A stretch of 64,000 nucleotides of DNA from Comamonas flocculans (GTDB lineage Bacteria; Pseudomonadota; Gammaproteobacteria; Burkholderiales; Burkholderiaceae_C), in NCBI RefSeq assembly GCF_007954405.1, contig NZ_CP042344.1:1488001-1552000 (forward strand), written 5' to 3'. The notes beneath the pieces were generated by a model. That model was given only the letters and a program-made list of their open reading frames with translations. It ran no database searches and was not told the DNA's origin. Positions 17,769 to 28,977 of this stretch are shown here, piece after piece (the stretch's first letter is position 1; each line of letters opens with the position of its first letter). The translations under genes and the position numbers were made by a program.

Positions 17769-17928
17769 ATGTTTTGTATCTGAAAATCAATGTGGACTAA
17801 GGCTAGTAGCTCTCTTTTTATTTGCCTCGCCCCGCCGGGTCTGCCGCATCTTCCTGCGCCGCGGCATGCGCCTTGGCAAAGGTGAGGATCACCTCCCGAA
17901 TCAGCTTGCGCTGCGGCGCGGGCAGTTG

Positions 17929-18117
17929 CGCTTTTCCAGCCTGCGGTACCTGACGCTGCACCTCATCGAGCGCGTGGCCAATGCCGATCCGCTGACGCTG
18001 ATCGAGTACTGGGCGGTGGACCCGGATTGCGACGGGCAGGTGTTCCGCTCGGTCTGGTAGGACTACCGGGGCAATATGTCGCGTTTGGCCGCCAATGATG
18101 GCGACGCGCTGCGCGTA
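17929..18117 (+). pseudogene. Remnant of a site-specific DNA methyltransferase C-terminus
   Basis: The frame encodes LTLIEYWAVDPDCDGQVF then RSVW, a TAG stop at 18058-18060, and in the same frame DYRGN and AANDGDALRV. The unbroken version YWAVDPDYDGQVFRSVWQDY followed by RGNTANDGDALRV is, as I recall, the tail of Mod-like DNA methyltransferases accompanying large helicase-type restriction enzymes. The stop looks like a CAG to TAG change. No start or catalytic domain is present. The neighbouring minus-strand frame ending at 17818 (LPAPQRKLIREVILTFAKAH) may be another scrap. This identification rests on memory of the family and needs a database search. Confidence 0.45.
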
Positions 18118-18250
18118 GGGTGCAGGACGTGGGCAGCGGAGCGCCGGCATGAGCCGCGTTAGTGGGTGGCGGGCTGCTGCCGGGGTGCGGCGGACGCCAA
18201 GGCCGCCAGCTCACGCTTGCTGGCACGCAGCCGTGCGATTTCTTCAGGCG

Positions 18251-18553
18251 TCAGACCGCCGCCAGTTCCCGCACGGCCTTCAGGCTGTCCTTCATGGCGG
18301 CCTGCGCCACTTTCAGGTCGTAGCTGGTTTGCAGGTTCAGCCAGTACTGCGGCGATTGGCTCAGGGCGCGGCCCAGGCGCAGGGCCAGCTCGGCGGTGAC
18401 GGGCCGGTCCCCTTTGAGCAGGTGCGATACACGCATGGGCGAGACGCCCAGGGCTTGCGCAAAAGCCGTCTGGGTCAGGCCCAGTTCGTCCAGCGTCTCG
18501 CGCAGGTATTCGCCGGGGTGAATGGCGGGCAGGCCGTTGTGGGGCGTGGTCAT
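18251..18553 (-). CDS. higA: HigA antitoxin (XRE helix-turn-helix)
   Basis: 100-residue antitoxin that neutralises HigB and represses the pair's promoter. It has the HigA opening HPGEYLRETLDELGLTQTAFA (split: HPGEYLRETLDELGL, TQTAFA) and HTH ALGVSPMRVSHLLKGDRPVT (about residues 34-53), then the conserved SPQYWLNLQTSYDL. It follows higB by 12 bp. Past its stop, a shifted frame reads LTPEEIARLRASKRELAAL, so the C-terminus may once have been longer and been trimmed by a frameshift. Confidence 0.87.
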   Translation of the reverse strand: MTTPHNGLPAIHPGEYLRETLDELGLTQTAFAQALGVSPMRVSHLLKGDRPVTAELALRLGRALSQSPQYWLNLQTSYDLKVAQAAMKDSLKAVRELAAV

Positions 18554-18565
18554 GGCGTTCGTTCC

Positions 18566-18847
18566 TCAGTGGTAATCGACGATTTCAACTTCCTGTGCAT
18601 GGCCCCGGTCGAACCGGAAGCACACGCGCCATTGGTTGTTGATGCGAATGCTCCATTGCCCTGCGCGGTCACCGCCCAGCGCTTCCAGCCGGTTGGACGG
18701 CGGCTGGCGCAGATCGTCCACCGTCACGGCGGCATCCAGTTGGGCCAGCCGCATCACCGCGCGCCGCAGGATGTCAGGGGGCAACCGCCGCGACTTGCCG
18801 GTGGCAAACAGGCGCTCGGTTTCGTCGCTGGCGAAGCTCTCGATCAT
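18566..18847 (-). CDS. higB: HigB toxin (RelE-superfamily mRNA interferase)
   Basis: 93-residue toxin that cleaves mRNA at the ribosome when freed from HigA. The fold markers are LPPDILRRAVMRLAQLDAA in the helical part and the basic strand WSIRINNQWRVCFRFDRG (about 65-82), whose Arg residues are catalytic in the family. It is intact, with its antitoxin downstream, the order normal for higBA. The ATG at 18845-18847 is 10 bp from a perfect palindrome. Confidence 0.88.
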   Translation of the reverse strand: MIESFASDETERLFATGKSRRLPPDILRRAVMRLAQLDAAVTVDDLRQPPSNRLEALGGDRAGQWSIRINNQWRVCFRFDRGHAQEVEIVDYH

Positions 18848-18856
18848 GCGTCATTC

Positions 18857-18871
18857 TAAACAATTTGTTTA
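18857..18871. promoter_or_regulatory. higBA operator palindrome
   Basis: TAAACAA-T-TTGTTTA is a perfect inverted repeat with 7-bp arms, 10 bp before the higB ATG. Its position over the likely promoter suits repression by HigA or the HigBA complex. Confidence 0.7.
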
Positions 18872-18892
18872 TTCGCGCCATGCGGGTTCTCT

Positions 18893-19192
18893 GTGATGAC
18901 TGATGCTCAAAATCCCCTTGCCCTCTCCACCGCCCTGACCGTCCGTGCCAGACAACTGGCGCTGAGGGGTGGAGAGCCACGGCACGGAAAGCTTCGCGCA
19001 GCGCTCACCTGGTGCGAGCGCATCAACACGCTGGCCCCGGAACAGCGCCAGCACCTGCCCTGGCACTACGTGCTGCCGGGCGAGAGCGCGGTGCGGGAAT
19101 GGCAGGCCAAGCACGCCCATCTGGCGCAGTTGCTGGACTGTGCGCGGCTGCGGCCGGTGGTGGATGCATTGGTGCAGGGCAGCCTGCTTTGA
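18893..19192 (+). pseudogene. C-terminal fragment resembling a helicase-type restriction endonuclease
   Basis: The open frame of 99 residues is not a plausible whole protein. From about residue 28 it encodes HGKLRAALTWCERINTLAPE and then LPWHYVLPGESAVREW and LLDCARLRPVVDALVQGSLL. This resembles, from memory, the last 70-80 residues of large DEAD/DEAH-type restriction endonucleases (the BPTD_3080 family). The helicase and nuclease domains are missing. Together with the methyltransferase remnant on the other side of higBA it suggests a deleted restriction-modification locus. Confidence 0.45.
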
Positions 19193-19239
19193 TTTTTGGT
19201 CAAATCCTGCCCTAACCCTTGTCAGCCAAGCGCCGGCAG

Positions 19240-19250
<11 letters not shown>
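19192..19250 (+). repeat. Interspersed palindromic repeat, copy 4, overlapping the uvrA stop
   Basis: Contains AACCCTTGTCAGCCAAGCGC and CGGCAGCTATGATTTTT. Its right end overlaps the last three codons and the TAG stop of uvrA (19240-19242), so the repeat supplies the UvrA C-terminus. Confidence 0.75.
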
Positions 19251-22194
<2,944 letters not shown>

Positions 22195-22233
22195 GGGGAA
22201 CCGGTCATTATCGGCCCCCGGGCGCAAAGCTGC

Positions 22234-23355
22234 CTACCACCAGCGCCGGTGCTTGAAATACGCCAGCATCACGAGGACCACCGTGCCCATCAGCCCCAGC
22301 GCATACCAGTAGCCGAAGCGCCAGTGCAGCTCGGGCATGTTCCAGGGGCTGTCGGTGTCGAAATTCATGCCGTACACGCCGGTGATGAAGGACAGCGGCA
22401 TGAAGATGGTGGCGATGATGGTGAGCACCTTCATGATGTCGTTCATGCGCTGGTTGACCGCCGACAGGTACACATCCAGCAGGCTGGAGGCCATTTCGCG
22501 GCAGCTCTCCACCAGGTCCACGACGATGACCGCGTGGTCGTGGCAGTCGCGCAGGTACACGCGGGTGGCCTGCGAGAGCAGGCGCTCGTCGTTGCGCGTG
22601 AGCGTGGCGATCACCTCGCGCTGCGGCCACCAGGCGCGGCGCATCAGCACCAGTTCGCGCCGCGCGTAGTGGATCTGGCGGCGCGACTCGCGCCCCGGGT
22701 ACTCCAGGATCTCGTCTTCCAGCGCATCCAGGCGCTCGCCCAGCTGCTGCAGCAGCCCGAAGGCGCTGTCCACCACCACGTCGATCAGCGCATAGAGCAG
22801 GTGGTCGGCCCCGAAGCTGCAGATGTGCGCGCCGCCGCGAATGCGCTGGCGCACCGGCTCGAACAGCGCGCTCGGGCCGTCGCCTATGCTGATGACGTAG
22901 CCCGGGCCGAGGAAGAAGGCCACCGGCTCGGCCGAGCAGCCGCCGTCGGCCTCGCGCTGCACCAGCTGCAGCACGACGAAGAGCTGCCCGTCGAACACCT
23001 CGCATTTGGGCAGGGCCTCTTCCTGCAGCACGTCCTCCAGCGCCAGCGGATGCAGGCCGAAGACCTGGCCCAGCGCCTGCATCTGCGCCGCCGTGGGCCG
23101 CCCCTGCAGGTGCAGCCAGCTCACGCCGGTCTCGCCGGGCTGGGGCAGCAACTGGGCATTGGGCTGCACCGCGCTTTGCTCCTGCACCATGCCATGCGCG
23201 TCGTAGCGCAACAGGCTCAGGCTGGCGCCCCCGCGCGCCGGAGTTTCTGCGTCCCTGAGCGAGCCCGGCGTGGCGCCAGGACGCAGGCGGCCCAGGTAGT
23301 GACCGTGGCGATAGCGCGGGGTGGGCGGGCGAGGGGCGGGGCGTTTTCTCTTCAT
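22234..23355 (-). CDS. corA: CorA-family magnesium/cobalt transporter
   Basis: 373-residue inner-membrane channel for Mg2+ (and Co2+ or Ni2+). A long N-terminal cytoplasmic domain, including [18 protein letters not shown] near residue 105, is followed by a long helix and two C-terminal membrane spans. The first span ends in the selectivity motif YGMN (residues about 335-338), diagnostic of CorA. The C-terminus is basic (KHRRWW). The ATG at 23353-23355 is used; a TTG three codons earlier is possible. It ends 39 bp before the uvrA start, so it may be cotranscribed with uvrA. Confidence 0.9.
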   Translation of the reverse strand: MKRKRPAPRPPTPRYRHGHYLGRLRPGATPGSLRDAETPARGGASLSLLRYDAHGMVQEQSAVQPNAQLLPQPGETGVSWLHLQGRPTAAQMQALGQVFGLHPLALEDVLQEEALPKCEVFDGQLFVVLQLVQREADGGCSAEPVAFFLGPGYVISIGDGPSALFEPVRQRIRGGAHICSFGADHLLYALIDVVVDSAFGLLQQLGERLDALEDEILEYPGRESRRQIHYARRELVLMRRAWWPQREVIATLTRNDERLLSQATRVYLRDCHDHAVIVVDLVESCREMASSLLDVYLSAVNQRMNDIMKVLTIIATIFMPLSFITGVYGMNFDTDSPWNMPELHWRFGYWYALGLMGTVVLVMLAYFKHRRWW

Positions 23356-23732
23356 GGTGTGCAAACTATCACAGGCGCCGACACCGCCATGCCCGGGCGC
23401 TCAGCGGGAAGGCCGCCCCGAGCCACGCCAGCGCCAGCCACCGGCGGGGCGCCCGCCGGTGCGCGAAATGGCCGCGGGGCGGGGCGGCGGTTCGCCCTTC
23501 GGCCAGGCAGCCGAGGACGACGGCAAGCAGGCCGCAGCGCGATCGCTTGGTTGACGAAGTGTTCCATGGACGCCGCCGCTCCCGTGCCATTGTGCTGCCG
23601 CACGGGCGCGCGCCCGCGCACGGCGCCGGCGTGGTGCAAACGGCATGCCAGCATGGCGGCAGGGGACATGGCCGCTATCAACGACAATAGCCGACTTGGC
23701 TGGCGACAGGCCCGCCCACGCGCTGCACGCCC
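23356..23732. other. 377-bp gap between divergent corA and MFS genes, no gene supported
   Basis: Very GC-rich DNA between divergent genes. Short frames on both strands (for example minus 23369-23590) lack ribosome sites and have Arg/Ala/Pro compositions typical of non-coding high-GC sequence. An MFS promoter should lie here but no clear -35/-10 pair is visible. CAACGACAATAGCC near 23680 is the least GC-rich part. Confidence 0.5.
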
Positions 23733-24965
23733 ATGTCCGCTTCCTCCTCCAAGCCTCTTACGCCCGAAGCCGCCGACCGGCGCATGACCGGCGCCGAGCG
23801 GCGCTCGTCCATCAGCCTGGCGCTGATCTTCGCGCTGCGCATGCTGGGCCTTTTCCTGGTGCTGCCGGTCTTCATGCTCGAAGCCGGCCGATACCCGGGC
23901 GGCGAGGACATCGCCATGGTCGGCCTGGCCATGGGCAGCTACGGCATGACGCAGGCCTTCCTGCAGCTGCCCATGGGCATGGCCTCCGACCGCTTCGGGC
24001 GCAAGCGCGTGATCGTCATCGGTCTCGTCGTCTTTGCCGCCGGCAGCCTGATCGCGGCCCTGGCCGACACGCTGATGGGGCTGCTGGTGGGGCGCTCCAT
24101 CCAGGGCGCGGGCGCGGTATCGGCCGCGGTCACCGCGCTGCTGGCCGACCAGACGCGCGAGGTGGTGCGTACCAAGGCGATGGCGCTGGTGGGCATCAGC
24201 ATCGGGCTGATGTTCGCGCTGGCGCTGGTGGCCGCGCCGCTGCTCACCGCCTGGATAGGGCTGTCGGGGCTGTTCGGGCTGACCTTCGCGCTCACGCTGG
24301 CGGGCATCGTGGTGGTGCTCTGGGTGGTGCCGGCGGAAACGGCGCGCCCTGCCGATGCGCCGCCGGGGCATTACTCCGAGGTGCTGCGCCACGGCGACCT
24401 GATGCGCGTGAACCTGGGCGTGTGCGCGCTGCACACGGTGCAGATGTCGATGTGGGTGGCGGTGCCGGCCATGCTGGTGCAGGCCGGCCTGCCCAAGGCG
24501 CAGCACTGGCAGATCTACCTCTCGGCCATCGTGCTGTCGCTGATCGCCATGGGCGCGCTGTTCTCCATGGAGCGCCGCGGCCGGCTGCGCGGGGCGCTGC
24601 TGCTCTCGATAGGCCTGGTGCTCGTCGGCCAGGTCGGCTTCGCCCTGCTGGCGGGCGGCGCCGGCGCGGCCCCGCTGTGGGCGTTGGGGGGCATGCTCTT
24701 CGTCTTCTTCTGCGGCTTCAACGTGCTGGAGGCGACGCAGCCCAGCCTGGCCTCGCGCATGGCGCCCGAGAACCTGCGCGGCGCGGCCCTGGGCACCTAC
24801 AACACGCTGCAGTCCATCGGCCTGTTTCTGGGCGGCGCGGCGGGCGGCGCGCTGGTCAAGTGGGGCGGGCACACGGGTCTGTTCGTCGCCACCTCGCTGA
24901 TCACGCTGGCCTGGCTGGCCTGGACCTGGCCGCTCAAGCCCATAGGGCGCGAAGCAGCCCGCTGA
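23733..24965 (+). CDS. MFS transporter
   Basis: 410 residues with 12 predicted spans. It carries the major-facilitator motif [17 protein letters not shown] between helices 2 and 3 (about residues 82-97) and a motif-C-like [18 protein letters not shown] in helix 5. It resembles the drug-exporter-like MFS proteins often found next to ssb and uvrA in Burkholderiales. The substrate cannot be inferred. It starts after a short MSASSSKP leader; the gap to ssb is 137 bp. Confidence 0.85.
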   Translation: MSASSSKPLTPEAADRRMTGAERRSSISLALIFALRMLGLFLVLPVFMLEAGRYPGGEDIAMVGLAMGSYGMTQAFLQLPMGMASDRFGRKRVIVIGLVVFAAGSLIAALADTLMGLLVGRSIQGAGAVSAAVTALLADQTREVVRTKAMALVGISIGLMFALALVAAPLLTAWIGLSGLFGLTFALTLAGIVVVLWVVPAETARPADAPPGHYSEVLRHGDLMRVNLGVCALHTVQMSMWVAVPAMLVQAGLPKAQHWQIYLSAIVLSLIAMGALFSMERRGRLRGALLLSIGLVLVGQVGFALLAGGAGAAPLWALGGMLFVFFCGFNVLEATQPSLASRMAPENLRGAALGTYNTLQSIGLFLGGAAGGALVKWGGHTGLFVATSLITLAWLAWTWPLKPIGREAAR

Positions 24966-25102
24966 AGCCCCGCGCCGGGCAGTTCACGGCGCCGCGCAAA
25001 GCCGCTATGCTGCGCACCTGCGGTCTGGCAGAGGCCGCCAGCTTCATCATTGGCCCGGGCTTCTCTGCGTCATCACCCGGGCTACTTCCAAGGACACACC
25101 CC

Positions 25103-25633
25103 ATGGCATCGGTCAACAAAGTCATCCTCGTCGGCAACCTCGGGCGCGACCCGGAGACGCGCACTTTCCCCAGCGGCGACCAGGTCACCAACGTCACGCT
25201 GGCCACGACCAACAAGTGGCGCGACAAGCAGACCGGCGAGGCGCGCGAACACACCGAATGGCACCGCCTGGTGTTCAACGGCAAGCTGGCCGAGATCGCC
25301 GGCCAATACCTGCGCAAGGGCAGCCAGATCTATGTGGAAGGCAGCATCCGCACGCGCAAGTGGCAGGCCCAGGACGGGCAGGAGCGCTACAGCACGGAAA
25401 TCCGCGTGGACGTGATGCAGATGCTGGGCAGCCGGCCCGGCCAGGGTGGTGGCTCGGGCGGCTATGGCGACGACGAGGGTTTTGGCGACGCCGGCAGCTT
25501 CGACGCGCCCGCGCGCCGCGCGGCACCGGCGCGCCCTGCGCCCATGCAGCGCCCGGCGCCCGCCCCGGTGGCCGCGCCCCAGCCGCCGGCCGCCTCGGGC
25601 TTTGACGACATGGAAGACGACATTCCCTTCTGA
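25103..25633 (+). CDS. ssb: Single-stranded DNA-binding protein
   Basis: 176-residue SSB that coats single-stranded DNA in replication, recombination and repair. The OB-fold spans about residues 1-110 ([17 protein letters not shown], then [20 protein letters not shown] and [12 protein letters not shown]). A disordered Gly/Pro/Ala-rich linker follows, and the conserved acidic tail DDMEDDIPF ends the protein, the docking site for partner proteins. AAGGAC precedes the ATG. A strong terminator follows. Confidence 0.97.
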   Translation: MASVNKVILVGNLGRDPETRTFPSGDQVTNVTLATTNKWRDKQTGEAREHTEWHRLVFNGKLAEIAGQYLRKGSQIYVEGSIRTRKWQAQDGQERYSTEIRVDVMQMLGSRPGQGGGSGGYGDDEGFGDAGSFDAPARRAAPARPAPMQRPAPAPVAAPQPPAASGFDDMEDDIPF

Positions 25634-25663
25634 TTGCCGCCAAACCTGGTTTCTGTTGGCACA

Positions 25664-25700
25664 GGCCCGTTTCCCGCCGGGGAAACGGGCCTTTCTTCTT
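25664..25700 (+). terminator. Rho-independent terminator after ssb
   Basis: GGCCCGTTTCCC-gccg-GGGAAACGGGCC forms a stem of 11 to 12 bp, followed by TTTCTTCTT. It ends the ssb transcript 30 bp after the stop and may also serve the convergent hpf-like gene. Confidence 0.9.
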
Positions 25701-25763
25701 GCCCGCCGCATTGATTGCCTGGGCCGGCGCTCGGCCTCTGCCCGCGCACGCCAGCACAGGGGC

Positions 25764-26114
25764 TCACTCGCCGTCTGCGGTGCGTATCGTGTCGCTGCCC
25801 TTGTGGTTCTTGCCACGGCCGATGTCGGTCTCCAGCGCCCGCACCAGCTTGTCGGTGGTGGCGATGAAGGCATCGGCCACCTTGTCGGCGGTGGCCGTCA
25901 CCGTCACGGGCGGGCGCCCGGCGGGGCGCGCTTCCATGCGGCAACGCTTGTCGCTGGCGCCGGCCTTGCCGGCGTTTTCGTCGCTCAGGAAGACTTCGAC
26001 GCGCGTGAGGTATTCACGAAAGCGCGCCAGCCGCGTGAGCGTTTCCTGCTCCACCCAGCGTGCGAGCGACTCGCCGCCCTGGATCTGCCGGTCGGTATTG
26101 ACTTGCACTTGCAT
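25764..26114 (-). CDS. HPF/RaiA-type ribosome hibernation factor
   Basis: 116-residue short-form ribosome-associated protein. The fold elements fit: MQVQVNTDRQIQGGESLARW, VEVFLSDENAGKAG in the second strand region and VTATADKVADAFIATTDKLV in the last helix. Proteins of this family bind the 30S decoding centre and silence ribosomes in stationary phase. AAAGGAGT lies 7 bp before the ATG. It has no long-form C-terminal dimerisation domain. It is more divergent than the canonical Hpf next to rpoN, so it may be a paralogue. Confidence 0.75.
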   Translation of the reverse strand: MQVQVNTDRQIQGGESLARWVEQETLTRLARFREYLTRVEVFLSDENAGKAGASDKRCRMEARPAGRPPVTVTATADKVADAFIATTDKLVRALETDIGRGKNHKGSDTIRTADGE

Positions 26115-26299
26115 GGTTGACTCCTTTCACACGGCCCGCGGTCCGGGCCGCTCAGGGCTAGCTTACCGTCTGCGCGGCGCGGCCGCGTCCCGGCGGCGGC
26201 GCCAGTGTCGCGGACGCGAAAACAACAGAGGCGCTCAAAGCGCCAGGCAAGTGCCGCAGCAGTGCGCACTGGCATGCGGGCGGTGATACAACGGCAGAC

Positions 26300-27169
26300 A
26301 TGCCCGAATCGGTACGCCTCAAGATCGGCCTGTCGGCCTGCTTCTCCTATGCCGACCCGCAGCGCCACCTGTTCACCGGCAAGACGCTGCAGTACATCGA
26401 ACAGTCGATCGCGCACTGGATCATGTCCGCCGGCGCGCTGGTGGTCGTCATTCCCTGCCCCACCGGCGAGACGGCGCGCGGCGACGTCACGCTCAAGCAC
26501 TACGCGCGCTGGCTCGACGGCGTGGTGCTGCACGGCGGCTCGGACGTCTGGCCCGGTCACTACGGCGAGGTGGCGCTCGCCCCCGAGTGGGAGGGCGACC
26601 GCGTGCGCGACCTCTACGACCTGGCGGTGATCGAGGCCTTCGAGCAGGCGGGCAAGCCCGTCTTCGGCGTCTGCCGCGGGCTGCAGATCATCAACGTGGC
26701 CTTTGGCGGCACGCTCTACCAGGACATCGAGAGCCAGCTGGCCGGCGCCCAGCGCCACCGCGACCCGCTGGAGTACGACCGCCATGTGCACGACATCCGC
26801 ATCGAGCCGCGCACCCGCCTGGCGCGGCTGTACCCGGGGCGCGTGCAGGCCACGGTCAACAGCATCCACCACCAGGGCATCAAGACCCTGGCGCCGGGCT
26901 TCGCCGTCGAGGCCTGGAGCATGCCCGACCAGGTGCCCGAGGCCATCCGGCGCACCGCGCGCCACGGCCGCGGCTACATCGCCGCCACGCAGTGGCACCC
27001 GGAATTTCGCACCCGCGCCGACGTGACGCTGGACGACGCGCCCATCCTGCACGACTTTCTGGATGCCTGCGAGCGCGCGCGCCACCACCGCTGGCCGGGC
27101 AGCAGTCCCCTGCACATCCGCGACCGCGCCTCGCGCCTGCTGCGCCAGGCGCTGCTCAGACGTTTCTAG
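26300..27169 (+). CDS. Class I glutamine amidotransferase, PuuD-like (peptidase C26)
   Basis: 289 residues of the gamma-glutamyl-GABA hydrolase family. The nucleophile elbow is PVFGVCRGLQIINVAFGG with Cys near residue 124; the dyad completing motif is ATQWHPEF near residue 234. The N-terminal half has DGVVLHGGSDVWPGHYG, the family's glycine-rich loop. It may cleave gamma-glutamyl-polyamine adducts, but no puu partner genes are adjacent, so function stays generic. The C-terminal Arg-rich tail (DRASRLLRQALLRRF) is extra. It stands alone, transcribed towards slyD. Confidence 0.83.
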   Translation: MPESVRLKIGLSACFSYADPQRHLFTGKTLQYIEQSIAHWIMSAGALVVVIPCPTGETARGDVTLKHYARWLDGVVLHGGSDVWPGHYGEVALAPEWEGDRVRDLYDLAVIEAFEQAGKPVFGVCRGLQIINVAFGGTLYQDIESQLAGAQRHRDPLEYDRHVHDIRIEPRTRLARLYPGRVQATVNSIHHQGIKTLAPGFAVEAWSMPDQVPEAIRRTARHGRGYIAATQWHPEFRTRADVTLDDAPILHDFLDACERARHHRWPGSSPLHIRDRASRLLRQALLRRF

Positions 27170-27184
27170 GTACTGGCCAGAATA

Positions 27185-27239
27185 TTGGTCAAATCGGCCG
27201 CAAACGCTTGCCTGGTAAGCGCCTGCAGCTATGTTTTCA
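27185..27239 (+). repeat. Interspersed palindromic repeat, copy 5, overlapping the slyD stop
   Basis: Contains AAACGCTTGCCTGGTAAGCG and CCTGCAGCTATGTTTTCA. The final TCA is the complement of the slyD TGA stop (27237-27239). The element fills the convergent gap between the amidotransferase gene and slyD. Confidence 0.75.
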
Positions 27240-27710
27240 GTGGTGGTGACCGTGGCCGCCGTGCACGTGGCGGTGAGCAATTTCCTCCGCCGTGGCGGCG
27301 CGCACCTCGGTCACCTTGAAGGCAAAGCGCAGCGCCTTGCCCGCCAGCGGGTGGTTGCCGTCCAGATGCACCTCGGGGCCCTTGATCTTGACCACGCGGT
27401 AGTGGCGCGCCTGGCCGTCGTCCCCCATGCGCTGCAGGTGGCCACCGACCTTCACGCCCGGCGGAAATTCGCTCCTGGGGATGGTGAGCACCAGGGCCTC
27501 GTCGCGCGGGCCGAAAGCTTCCTCGATGGCCAGCTCGATGGCACTGGCGTGGCCCACGCCCTGGCCTTCCAGCGCCTGCTCCACCTTGGGGAAGATGCCC
27601 TCATGGCCGCCGTGCAGGTAGGCGGTGTGGCCGTTGTCCAGGGTCTGGCCGGTGCGCGGGTCGGTGAGCTTGTATTGCAGGGTGACGGCGGAGTCTTTGG
27701 TGATTTGCAT
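27237..27710 (-). CDS. slyD: FKBP-type peptidyl-prolyl isomerase SlyD
   Basis: 157-residue cytoplasmic prolyl isomerase and metallochaperone. The FKBP domain (about residues 1-70 and 125-140) is interrupted by an IF chaperone domain (about 75-120), and motifs LTDPRTGQTLDNG, HGGHEGIFPKVEQALEGQ and VHLDGNHPLAGKAL are present. The His-rich tail (HRHVHGGHGHHH) is shorter than in E. coli but suits nickel binding for hydrogenase or urease maturation. The ATG at 27708-27710 lacks a strong ribosome site. Confidence 0.92.
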   Translation of the reverse strand: MQITKDSAVTLQYKLTDPRTGQTLDNGHTAYLHGGHEGIFPKVEQALEGQGVGHASAIELAIEEAFGPRDEALVLTIPRSEFPPGVKVGGHLQRMGDDGQARHYRVVKIKGPEVHLDGNHPLAGKALRFAFKVTEVRAATAEEIAHRHVHGGHGHHH

Positions 27711-27770
27711 GGCGGTGGGCTGCAGGAGGTGGGGATGGGGCGATTGTGTCAGGCGAGGGCCGGCCAGCCG

Positions 27771-28928
27771 TCATTTGTGCAGTGCCGGCCGCACCCGCAC
27801 CGGACGATGGTCGCTGCCCAGATCCGCGCCCAGGGCCGCATCCTCGACCCGCAGGCCGGGCGTTACGAGGACATGGTCCAGCGGAAGGATGGAAAGCCAG
27901 CCGCCCAGATTGGGCCAGGTGGGTGCAAGGCCGCTGGCGCGCAGCAAGGGGGCGGCGCCCCGCAGGCCGGTGGACCAGGGCGAGTCGTTCATGTCGCCCA
28001 ACAGGATGCCGGGCATGCCCCCACCGGTCAGCAGCCCGGCTTCCTGTCGCAGGCTTGCATCGCGCTCGCGGGCGTAGGCAGAGCTGATGGGCGGCATCGG
28101 GTGCACGGCGGTCAGGGCCAATCCGTGGCCGTTCACATCCAGAACGAGGCGCAGTTTCAGCGTCGCCAGGGTATCCGCAGGCAGCACCCTCTGGGTCGAG
28201 GCGATGGGGTGCTTGGACAGCACGCCCAGCCCGAATTGATCCTCGCTCGGTTCGAGCGCACGGTAGGGGTAGGCCGCCAGCAGTTCGGGGCGCGTCACCA
28301 GGGCCATGGCAGACGGGGTGAACTCCTGCAGTGCGATGACATCCGGCGCGTCTGCCGAGAGCAGCCAGGCTGCGAGTGCGGCGTGCTCGCTGCGCTCGAA
28401 GTTCAGGTTGGCGCTGGCCACGGTGAGCGTGGCGGCGGCCTTGCCCGACGCGGTGCGCACACTGGCACCGGGCGACGCGTGCAACCACGCCGCCGCAACC
28501 ATGGCCAGCGGCGGCAGCAGGGCCAAGGATGGGCGGCGAGAGCGCAAGGACACTGCGAGCAAGGCGCCGGCAAGCGCCAGGCCTGCGTACAACCATTGCC
28601 AATGCGAAACCAGACCCGCCAGCCAACGCAGACTGTCCGGCATGGCCGCTTCGGGTAGAGAAGGCAGGAAGGCGCTCATGGCACCGAGGCCGCACAGCCA
28701 AGTCACCACGACGGCGCGCCGGGCGATGGCGTTTGCGAGGCCGGGCTTGCGGGCGCGCCCTGGTCTGTCCGATGGCGCTGCCAAGGCGGCGCTGGCGCTG
28801 GCGTTGGTGTCGGTGGCGGAAAACCAGGGTTTCAATGCGGGCCCTCGGAAAGTTCTCAATGCGGCCGCGCTCACCAGCCGAATCACCACGCCTTGCCCAA
28901 GGTCGGCGGCGTGCGCCGCTGCGAGCAC
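27771..28928 (-). CDS. Endonuclease/exonuclease/phosphatase-fold membrane protein
   Basis: An N-terminal part with about three membrane spans (AVVVTWLCGLGAMSAFLP, WLYAGLALAGALLAV, LALLPPLAMVAAAWL) precedes a C-terminal EEP-family catalytic domain. The catalytic parts are visible: SANLNFER, DVIALQEFTP (metal Glu), LTAVHPMPP, GILLGDMNDSPWS (Asp and Asn) and LGSDHRPVRV (the SDH motif). Members of this membrane-anchored group are often labelled endonuclease without proof. The start is uncertain: the frame opens with GTG at 28928, but sequence before about residue 60 looks like low-complexity; the first ATG (28677-28679) would remove the first span. Confidence 0.72.
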   Translation of the reverse strand: MLAAAHAADLGQGVVIRLVSAAALRTFRGPALKPWFSATDTNASASAALAAPSDRPGRARKPGLANAIARRAVVVTWLCGLGAMSAFLPSLPEAAMPDSLRWLAGLVSHWQWLYAGLALAGALLAVSLRSRRPSLALLPPLAMVAAAWLHASPGASVRTASGKAAATLTVASANLNFERSEHAALAAWLLSADAPDVIALQEFTPSAMALVTRPELLAAYPYRALEPSEDQFGLGVLSKHPIASTQRVLPADTLATLKLRLVLDVNGHGLALTAVHPMPPISSAYARERDASLRQEAGLLTGGGMPGILLGDMNDSPWSTGLRGAAPLLRASGLAPTWPNLGGWLSILPLDHVLVTPGLRVEDAALGADLGSDHRPVRVRPALHK

Positions 28929-28977
28929 GACACGGGCATGGGCGGCAGGTTCACGGGCGCCGCCAGGCCCGAGAAGC

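Noticed and set aside
17818..18150. 110-residue minus-strand protein
   Set aside because: Only its last 35 residues look protein-like and it overlaps the methyltransferase remnant; no ribosome site. Possibly another scrap of the decayed island.
23369..23590. 73-residue minus-strand gene between corA and the MFS gene
   Set aside because: Arg/Ala/Pro-rich, no ribosome site, no recognisable family.
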